From Planctomycetota bacterium (GTDB lineage: Bacteria > Planctomycetota > Phycisphaerae > Phycisphaerales > SM1A02): DNA of 5,161 nt. Made by a program: the position numbers and the translations under genes. The notes below the pieces were generated by a model, which saw only the letters and a program-made list of their open reading frames with translations, ran no database searches and was not told the DNA's origin. The stretch lies in the NCBI GenBank assembly GCA_009924765.1, contig RFQW01000149.1:1-5161 (forward strand), written 5' to 3'. Positions within the stretch are counted from its first letter, which is position 1. Every line of letters begins with the position of its first letter. Positions 1 through 4,344 of this stretch are shown here, one piece after another.

Positions 1-1734
1 GCGTCCATGGCTTCGCGCACCAGCGGGTTTTCGGCGATGCCCTGCTCCATTCCATGCGCCGGCGCGGCACCCACCACCGGCGCTTCGCGCGGTGCATCCA
101 CCGCGACCTTCCATGTTGGGCCAAGCGCCTTGCGCACAAGTTCCTGCAGCGGCTCGATGCGACGGGCCGCGAACGCGCCACTCATGGCCGGCCTCGCTGG
201 CAACGCGAAGGCGAAGCGTCTGGCCGCTGATGGCAACGGGCTCAAGCGCCTCCACCATGGCGGCGTCGCGCGCCACCACCGCGATGGCGGTGATGCGAGA
301 CCAGGCCTCTGCAACGTCTGCGGGTTGCGTGATGGAGGATTGGGTGGCGGGGCTTTGCGTGGAAGCTGGTCGCGCAGTCGGCGCAGGCGCGGTGACGGGC
401 GCCGGGGCAGCACGGACTGGTGCCGCAACGACACGCGCAGGTTCGGGCTCGGAAGGAACTGGACGCGCGACCACCGCGGGCGCCTCCACCCTGACGGGCC
501 GCATCGCAGCCGGCGCCTCACTTACCTTTTTTTTTTCGTCCGCCGACCCGCTCGAGGCATCGATCGGCTCGAAGCCTCGGTGCAGGCACAGACGCGCCAA
601 TGTGGCATCGAACACGGTGCGCGGCGAACTGGTGCTGCGAGCCGACCGAAGGGCCGCCTCGCACACTGCCACCAGATGCACCAGCTCCTCGCTGTCGAAG
701 TGCTCCGACTCGGCGGCGGCCTGCGCCTTCGCCTCGGGGGCCAGTTCCACGAGATCGGTATCCGCGCCGCAGGCACGCAACACCAGCAGGTCTCGCAGGC
801 GCGCGGCCAGCAGTTCGAGCGACTGCTCCACCGGGCAACCGCTCTCGAGCAGTCGCGCACCGGCCTGCAATCCAGCCTTGGCATCGCCCGCAACCGCTGC
901 CGCCGTCACGGCCGCGATCAGCGCGGCATCCGGCAGACCAAGCGTTTCTTCCGCCAGTCGCGCGGTCAGCGTGCCACTGGCCGCGGCGATGAGTCGATCG
1001 AGCAGGCTGAGCGCATCGCGCATGCTGCCGTTGCCCAGGCGCGCAACAAGATGCACCGCGGCATCGTCGGCCTGCAGGCCTTCCTGCGCCAGCACGTTCT
1101 TCAGGTGCTCCACGATGCGGCCCGTGGCGATGGGCTTGAAGTCGAAGCGCTGGCAGCGGCTCTGGATGGTGGCGGGTACCTTGTGCGGCTCGGTGGTGCA
1201 CAAAATAAATTTCACGTGCGGCGGCGGTTCCTCCATGGTCTTCAACAGCGCGTTGAAGGCCGGGGTGGTGAGCATGTGCACCTCGTCGATAATGTAGATG
1301 CGGTACGGGCTGCGCGCCGGCGCGATGCCCGCCTTGCTGATGAGGTCGCGCGCATCGTCCACGCCGCGGTTGCTGGCGCCGTCGATCTCGATCACGTCCA
1401 GATCCTCGCCGCGCAGGATGCTGGCACCCACCGCCTCGGCCTGCTGCAGATCGCTGCTGGCGTTCAGGGCGCGCGCGAACACGCGTGCCATGCTGGTCTT
1501 GCCCACGCCGCGCGTGCCGCAGAACAGGTAGGCGTGCGCCGTGCGCCCCATGCTGATGGCGTTCTGAAGCGTGCGGGCGATCGACTCCTGACCGATCAAT
1601 TCGTCGAAGCTGCGGCTGCGGTAGCGCCGCGCCAGCACGGTGTAGCCCTTGGGCGCCGGCTCGATGGCGCCCGGAATCAGCAGGCCATCGCCTGCCGGTT
1701 CCGTCGCTTCGATGTCCTTGGTCTTGCGCGCCAC
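1..1734 (-). CDS. dnaX: DNA polymerase III clamp-loader subunit tau/gamma (3' end outside window)
   Basis: This is the ATPase core subunit of the replicative clamp loader, which opens and loads the sliding clamp; the long tau form also bridges polymerase and helicase. The GTG start at 1734-1732 follows an AAGGAG ribosome binding site by 5 nt. Seen in the protein: YTVLARRYRSRSFDELIGQ near the N-terminus, Walker A GTRGVGKT (residues 73-80), Walker B IIDEVHML (D150, E151), a sensor-type CTTEPHKVP segment, the arginine-finger motif SRC (192-194), and GSMRDALSLLD in the third AAA+ domain. A Pro/Ala-rich linker follows the A10 recoding site (codons 400-403), then a tau-type tail (AWSRITAIAVVARDAAMVEA). 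Two oddities: the usual zinc-binding cysteines after Walker A are absent, and near residue 515 the convincing reading shifts by one base, ending NPLVREAMDA at the window edge. The start-derived frame itself stays open to the edge. The tail is therefore probably altered or misassembled. Identity is certain; the 3' structure is not. Confidence 0.95.
   Translation of the reverse strand, partial: MARKTKDIEATEPAGDGLLIPGAIEPAPKGYTVLARRYRSRSFDELIGQESIARTLQNAISMGRTAHAYLFCGTRGVGKTSMARVFARALNASSDLQQAEAVGASILRGEDLDVIEIDGASNRGVDDARDLISKAGIAPARSPYRIYIIDEVHMLTTPAFNALLKTMEEPPPHVKFILCTTEPHKVPATIQSRCQRFDFKPIATGRIVEHLKNVLAQEGLQADDAAVHLVARLGNGSMRDALSLLDRLIAAASGTLTARLAEETLGLPDAALIAAVTAAAVAGDAKAGLQAGARLLESGCPVEQSLELLAARLRDLLVLRACGADTDLVELAPEAKAQAAAESEHFDSEELVHLVAVCEAALRSARSTSSPRTVFDATLARLCLHRGFEPIDASSGSADEKKKVSEAPAAMRPVRVEAPAVVARPVPSEPEPARVVAAPVRAAPAPVTAPAPTARPASTQSPATQSSITQPADVAEAWSRITAIAVVARDAAMVEALEPVAISGQTLRLRVASEAGHEWRVRGPSHRAAAGTCAQGAWPNMEGRGGCTARSAGGGCRAGAWNGAGHRRKPAGARSHGR
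186..193 (-). repeat. GGCC tandem duplication coinciding with a frame break in dnaX
   Basis: The minus strand reads GAG GCC GGC CAT GAG here. Removing one of the two GGCC copies gives GAG GCC ATG AGT GGC GCG TTC GCG, joining the upstream tau frame to a clearly protein-like downstream frame (AARRIEPLQELVRKALGPT, then NPLVREAMDA). Without the removal, the start-derived frame continues as a Gly/Arg/Cys-rich stretch without family character. The repeat is seen directly; that it is an insertion is inferred from reading-frame quality. Confidence 0.6.
479..536 (-). promoter_or_regulatory. dnaX recoding site: A10 slippery run with downstream stem
   Basis: On the minus strand the message reads GAC GAA AAA AAA AAG GTA in the dnaX frame. 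The A10 run is 527-536, and the heptamer A AAA AAG (532-526) is in the phase used for the -1 frameshift in E. coli dnaX. An A run this long is also a substrate for transcriptional slippage, as established for the A9 run of Thermus dnaX. Stops lie immediately after it in both other frames (518-520 and 522-524). Eight nt beyond the heptamer, GGCGCC (517-512) can pair with GGCGCC (484-479); its 27-nt loop could form a further short GC hairpin. No clear AGGGAG-type stimulator is visible upstream. The run is the only long A/T tract in a GC-rich gene. Confidence 0.8.
518..1734 (-). CDS. dnaX: Predicted short DnaX product (gamma) made by recoding at the A10 run
   Basis: The shorter clamp-loader protein predicted if the ribosome or RNA polymerase slips at the A10 run (527-536). 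A -1 shift, or one extra A in the mRNA, reads E-K-K-K-G-K and stops at TGA (518-520), giving about 405 residues. A +1 shift, or one missing A, reads E-K-K-R and stops at TAA (522-524), giving about 403 residues. Either product keeps the complete three-domain AAA+ region and loses the Pro/Ala linker and tau tail, as gamma does in E. coli and Thermus thermophilus. That a short form is really made here is inferred from the sequence arrangement. Confidence 0.6.
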
Positions 1735-1739
1735 ACGAG

Positions 1740-1745
1740 CTCCTT
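1740..1745 (-). promoter_or_regulatory. Ribosome binding site of dnaX
   Basis: AAGGAG lies 5 nt before the GTG at 1734-1732, the only start codon in the dnaX frame near it. A second GTG at 1736-1734 overlaps but is out of frame. The site begins only about 10 nt after the closing stem of the SRP RNA, so dnaX translation initiates directly beside that structure. Confidence 0.8.
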
Positions 1746-1754
1746 GGAAGGTTT

Positions 1755-1881
1755 CGACGATGCGGAGGACGGCCAGGCTTGCGCCGGCATGGGCGACGCC
1801 GCTTATGGCTGCTGCGGTCAAGCTCTGACCAGGTTCACGAGCCGTCCACCCGACGGGCCCGACCGTCCTCCGACATCGTCG
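1755..1881 (-). ncRNA. ffs: Signal recognition particle RNA, small bacterial (4.5S-like) type
   Basis: This is the RNA scaffold of the signal recognition particle, which binds Ffh and targets nascent membrane proteins to the translocon. The domain IV signature is present: GUGAACC, then GGUCAG, an 11-nt apical segment, AGCAGCC and AUAAGCGG (about 1838-1798). The spacing of the apical segment equals that of the canonical GGUCC-GGAA-GGAAGC version. The ends are defined by a long closing stem: 1881-1863 pairs with 1772-1755 over 18 base pairs with a single bulged U. Inner helices (GGGC/GCCU, GACG/CGUC, UGG/CCA) extend the rod. At about 127 nt it has no room for an Alu domain. Position just before dnaX matches the scr-dnaX order of Bacillus subtilis. 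The apical stem is short (G-C, C-G, then a U/C mismatch around UGAC). Exact ends are estimated from the stem. No terminator separates it from dnaX. Confidence 0.9.
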
Positions 1882-1889
1882 ATCGATGG

Positions 1890-1919
1890 ATCGTAGCGGG
1901 CAACCTTGCACTCGTACAA
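1890..1919 (-). promoter_or_regulatory. Probable promoter of the SRP RNA-dnaX unit
   Basis: A -10-like TACGAT (1895-1890) lies 18 nt from a weak -35-like TTGTAC (1919-1914). Transcription would begin near 1883-1881, where the closing stem of the SRP RNA starts, which supports the placement. The match to the sigma-70 consensus is moderate at -10 and weak at -35. Confidence 0.5.
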
Positions 1920-1920
1920 T
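1915..1920 (+). promoter_or_regulatory. -10 element for the PIN/TRAM gene, suggesting a leaderless mRNA
   Basis: TACAAT matches the -10 consensus at five of six positions and ends 8 nt before the ATG at 1929. Transcription would then start at or within a few bases of the ATG. No purine-rich ribosome binding site lies in the intervening CGCTTTCC, which fits a leaderless message. No convincing -35 is seen. Confidence 0.5.
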
Positions 1921-1928
1921 CGCTTTCC

Positions 1929-3182
1929 ATGAGCAGCGAACCCGTCGACGACGCCGCCGCGCAACCCGATGCGAACCCCGTGGATGCGGCGGCCAACACC
2001 CCCGCCGCGCGCGAGCCGTCGATCTCGGTGGCGCCGGTGCTGCCCGAAGGTCGCGACGCGCGCGCCGGACGACTCACGCTGCTCGTGATCCGCTCGCTGT
2101 TCATGGTGCTGCTCGTCAGCGTGACGCTGCTCACGGTCAGCAGCACGCGCACCACCGCCGACTTCGGATTCAGCACCATCACGGGACTGGTGATCGCGGC
2201 CACCGCGGTCGGCCTGCTGGTGGTGGCCATCGATGCGCTCACCCCCAACAAGCGACTCGCCGGCGTGGTGGGCGTGTATCTGGGCGTGTGCCTTGGACTG
2301 GTGGGCGCGGTCGCCTTCGGCGCGCTGCTCGACACGGTGGCCAAGGCCTGGGAACTGCAGGAGGCGGTCGGCATCTATCTCACGCTGACGAAAGCCGTGG
2401 TGGGTCTGGTGTTCTGCTACCTCAGCATCAGCGTGGTGCTCACCACGAAGGACGATCTGCGCCTGGTGATTCCTTACGTGGAGTTCTCGCGCACCCGCCG
2501 CGGCGTGCGTCCGTGGGTGGTGGACACCAGCGTGCTGATCGATGGACGCCTGCTGCCGCTGGCCGCCACGGGATTCATCGACGCGCCGCTGGTGGTGCCG
2601 CAGTTCGTGGTGGATGAACTGCAGAAGCTGGCCGACAGCGGCGATCGCACCAAGCGCGCGCGCGGCCGTCGCGGCCTGGAACTGCTGGCGAAGCTGCGCG
2701 AGAACCCGCAGGCCGACGTGAGCCTGCAGGATTTCCGCGTGGGCGGCATGAGCGTGGATCGCATGCTGATCGAGGCCGCGCGAAGCGAGAACATGCGACT
2801 GCTCACGCTGGACGCGAATCTGGAGGCGGTGTCTCGCATCCAGGGCGTGACGGCGCTCAACCTGAACGATCTCGCCAGCACCATGAAGCCTGGGGTGGGT
2901 CCCGGAGACAGCTTCAGTCTGGCCATCGTGAAGCGCGGCGAGAACCCTGGTCAGGGCGTGGGCTATCTGCCGGACGGCACCATGGTGGTGGTGGACGACG
3001 CACAGTCGCGCGTGGGCGCCACGCTGCAGGTGTGCGTGAACAACGTGGTGCAGACCGCGGCTGGCCGATTGGTGTTCGCCAAGATCGAAGGCGAGGCGCC
3101 GGCCACGCGCGAGAGCATGGCCGAAGCCGCCACGCGACAGCCCCGCCACCGCGGACACGAACCGCGCCGCGAACGCGATTGA
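1929..3182 (+). CDS. Membrane-anchored PIN/TRAM domain protein (YacL-like putative ribonuclease)
   Basis: A 417-residue protein resembling Bacillus YacL-type proteins. In order: a polar Ala/Pro-rich N-terminus (1-45); four predicted membrane segments (about 48-70, 80-102, 111-133, 150-171); a cytoplasmic PIN domain (about 195-312) with the acidic residues expected for metal-dependent nuclease activity (D199 in VVDTSVLIDGR, E230 in FVVDELQKLAD, D277 in SVDRMLIEAA, D295 in LLTLDANL); a TRAM domain (about 326-386, GYLPDGTMVVVDDA) that likely binds RNA; and a basic tail ending HEPRRERD. It is probably a membrane-bound RNase, but the substrate is unknown. The ATG at 1929 is chosen because the TACAAT element sits just upstream and in-frame codons further upstream run through the SRP RNA gene. 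It diverges from the SRP RNA-dnaX unit and ends 8 bp from the stop of the convergent gene. Confidence 0.92.
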   Translation: MSSEPVDDAAAQPDANPVDAAANTPAAREPSISVAPVLPEGRDARAGRLTLLVIRSLFMVLLVSVTLLTVSSTRTTADFGFSTITGLVIAATAVGLLVVAIDALTPNKRLAGVVGVYLGVCLGLVGAVAFGALLDTVAKAWELQEAVGIYLTLTKAVVGLVFCYLSISVVLTTKDDLRLVIPYVEFSRTRRGVRPWVVDTSVLIDGRLLPLAATGFIDAPLVVPQFVVDELQKLADSGDRTKRARGRRGLELLAKLRENPQADVSLQDFRVGGMSVDRMLIEAARSENMRLLTLDANLEAVSRIQGVTALNLNDLASTMKPGVGPGDSFSLAIVKRGENPGQGVGYLPDGTMVVVDDAQSRVGATLQVCVNNVVQTAAGRLVFAKIEGEAPATRESMAEAATRQPRHRGHEPRRERD

Positions 3183-3190
3183 GATGTTCG

Positions 3191-3697
3191 TCAGGCCGCT
3201 GCGCGAACGCTGAGCACCGCCTCGGCCAGCGCACGGATGCTGCCGGTTGGCGCGTCGCCGGTGGGGTCGCGAAGCGCTTCCTCCACCTTGGCCAATGATT
3301 CGGGCGGCATGCCCTTCAGCAGGCGCTCGGCGGCCCACGGCTCCAGGTTCAGCAGCAGCTGCGCCACTTCATTGGCGCTGGTGCCGCGCTGCTCCAGCCG
3401 TTCCACCAACGCCGTGGCGATCAATGCGCTCTGTTCGGCAACACTGCGGTGAAAGGCCATGGACAGCGTGCCGGTGATCGGGTCATCGCTCGAGGCGGGC
3501 TGGATCAGGTGCGGCTCGCTCGGCACGGTGCGCCATCGGTAGACCATCAGCACCACGGCCACGGCCGCAACGAAACCGCCCACCCACACCGCCGTGTTCC
3601 ATCCTGAATCCGTTGAAGCCACGAGAGCGGGCTGCGCAGCGCGCACCACTGGCGCAACCGTTGCCGCGCTTCGCGGCGCCGCAGCCTGCGCGGCCAC
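3191..3697 (-). CDS. C-terminal part of a frameshifted YscJ/FliF-like protein
   Basis: This is the downstream piece of the gene that begins at 4271. Its frame joins the upstream piece once one copy of the 7-bp duplication at 3754-3767 is removed, giving a 357-residue protein of which this is residues 190-357. It holds an Ala-rich stretch, a membrane segment (WNTAVWVGGFVAAVAVVLMVY, about 221-242 of the restored protein), a polar linker, and a helical tail. The segment ANEVAQLLLNLEPWAAERLL followed by KGMPPESL resembles the N-terminal helices of flagellar switch protein FliG. In FliF this position holds the FliG-binding tail. The GTG at 3697 is only a possible internal start: GGAAGG lies about 13 nt upstream, too far to be convincing. 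Whether this part is translated at all depends on the frame break being real. The FliG resemblance is by eye. Confidence 0.6.
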   Translation of the reverse strand: MAAQAAAPRSAATVAPVVRAAQPALVASTDSGWNTAVWVGGFVAAVAVVLMVYRWRTVPSEPHLIQPASSDDPITGTLSMAFHRSVAEQSALIATALVERLEQRGTSANEVAQLLLNLEPWAAERLLKGMPPESLAKVEEALRDPTGDAPTGSIRALAEAVLSVRAAA

Positions 3698-3728
3698 CAG
3701 CGCCTGACGACCTTCCGCGGACTGCTGC

Positions 3729-4271
3729 TCATCCAGTCCGGCCGCGCGCGCGCGAATGCCGAATGCCGGTCACTTCGTCGATCACGGTCACATCCTGCGC
3801 CTTCAGACCAGGCACCGCCGCGGCCAGCAGCGTGCCGGTTGCATCCACCAGCGGCAGCGGCACCACACCATCACGCATGTGGATGGTGACCACGGCCGAG
3901 GGGCCGTTGGCACGCGCGTCGCCTGAAGCCGCTGTGAGCACGGTCACATCAAGCACATCGGGGCGTCGGCGCAGCACCTCTTCCACGCGGGCCACGGAGG
4001 CACGCAGGCGACGCTCGCGCGCCTGCTCCTCGGTGAGGAAGGGATTGTCGGCACCGCTGAACCAGCTCGAGGCATCGTTGGTGGTTCGCGTGGCGACGGA
4101 TGGAATCGCTTCGGGCGCGGCGGCAACCGCGGTCACCGGCGCCTCGCGCTTGAAGGCCACCACGGCCACGGGCAGCACCGCGACCACCACCGCCCCGGCC
4201 CAGGCCAGGGGTGCGTTGCGGACGGAATCGAACAGGTTGGTGTGGAAACTCGGCTTCACAAGGGCCTCCAT
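3729..4271 (-). CDS. YscJ/FliF-like ring protein, N-terminal part up to the frameshift stop
   Basis: A 180-residue reading frame ending at a premature TGA. It has a membrane segment (about 22-41, PLAWAGAVVVAVLPVAVVAF), an Ala-rich linker, then a domain strongly resembling the third ring-building region of flagellar MS-ring protein FliF: ADNPFLTEEQ (74-83), a helix with RVEEVLRRRPDVLDVTV, PSAVVTIHMRDG, and AAAVPGLKAQDVTVIDEVTG (151-169). FliF is normally about 550 residues with further periplasmic domains; here only one is present. The last nine residues (HSRARGRTG) are out-of-frame product caused by the 7-bp duplication. Removing one copy continues the protein as TGIRARAAGLDEQQ and on to the stop at 3191. 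The ATG at 4271-4269 has no obvious ribosome binding site. No other flagellar or type III secretion genes are visible, so the partner machine is unknown. Confidence 0.75.
   Translation of the reverse strand: MEALVKPSFHTNLFDSVRNAPLAWAGAVVVAVLPVAVVAFKREAPVTAVAAAPEAIPSVATRTTNDASSWFSGADNPFLTEEQARERRLRASVARVEEVLRRRPDVLDVTVLTAASGDARANGPSAVVTIHMRDGVVPLPLVDATGTLLAAAVPGLKAQDVTVIDEVTGIRHSRARGRTG
3743..3754. repeat. (CG)6 dinucleotide run next to the duplication
   Basis: Six CG units directly adjoin the 7-bp duplication. A change of one CG unit (to seven) would also restore the reading frame, so this tract is the alternative explanation for the frame break. Such runs are prone to slippage in replication and to sequencing error. 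Confidence 0.7.
3754..3767 (-). repeat. 7-bp tandem duplication (GGCATTC on minus) breaking the FliF-like frame
   Basis: The plus strand reads GAATGCC twice in succession. On the coding strand GTG ACC GGC ATT CGG CAT TCG CGC leads to a stop at 3729. With one copy removed it reads GTG ACC GGC ATT CGC GCG CGC GCG GCC GGA CTG GAT GAG, and the frame runs on to 3191. The duplication is seen directly; its role as the cause of the frameshift is a parsimonious inference. Confidence 0.8.
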
Positions 4272-4344
4272 GCCCAGCTAGGCGAACGGACGCACAGTGT
4301 TTCGACCGTTTCAGCCCCCCCCGTGCAATTTCGGACCGCCGGAG
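4272..4344 (-). other. 73-bp spacer between the RDD gene and the FliF-like gene, with a G8 run
   Basis: No terminator hairpin and no convincing promoter are seen. The spacer contains eight consecutive G residues on the coding strand (4322-4315), about 43 nt before the ATG. With no terminator and the same orientation on both sides, the two genes may be cotranscribed. Confidence 0.4.

Noticed and set aside
527..536. A10 run as a simple sequencing indel in dnaX
   Set aside because: The frame is correct on both sides with exactly ten A residues, and immediate stops in both other frames plus the in-phase A AAA AAG heptamer argue for a functional recoding site. The length still merits checking in reads.
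1800..1830. GGTCA...TGACC inverted repeat as an operator or terminator
   Set aside because: It falls at the apex of SRP RNA domain IV and is explained by that RNA; no U-rich tract follows on either strand.
7..1896. Very long plus-strand open frame (629 codons) opposite dnaX
   Set aside because: It is antisense to a clearly recognised dnaX in register with its codons, is rich in Arg/His/Gln/Gly without domain motifs, and runs through the SRP RNA. GC-rich genes routinely produce such shadows.
1779..1928. Upstream in-frame ATG at 1779 as the start of the PIN/TRAM protein
   Set aside because: The extra codons would lie across the SRP RNA gene and encode an Arg-rich stretch unlike the family; the ATG at 1929 has a well-placed -10 element.
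1818..3338. Long minus-strand open frame (506 codons) opposite the PIN/TRAM gene
   Set aside because: His/Arg/Gln-rich shadow of a well-supported gene; it also crosses the convergent junction into another gene's frame.
3547..3732. ATG overlapping the premature TGA (ATGA) at 3732 as a coupled downstream gene
   Set aside because: It opens the third frame, giving a short Arg/Trp-rich product, and does not restore the FliF-like C-terminal frame.
3613..4281. Plus-strand open frame opposite the FliF-like gene
   Set aside because: Ser/Thr/Ala/Arg-rich shadow without recognisable motifs; the minus strand has the FliF-like motifs.
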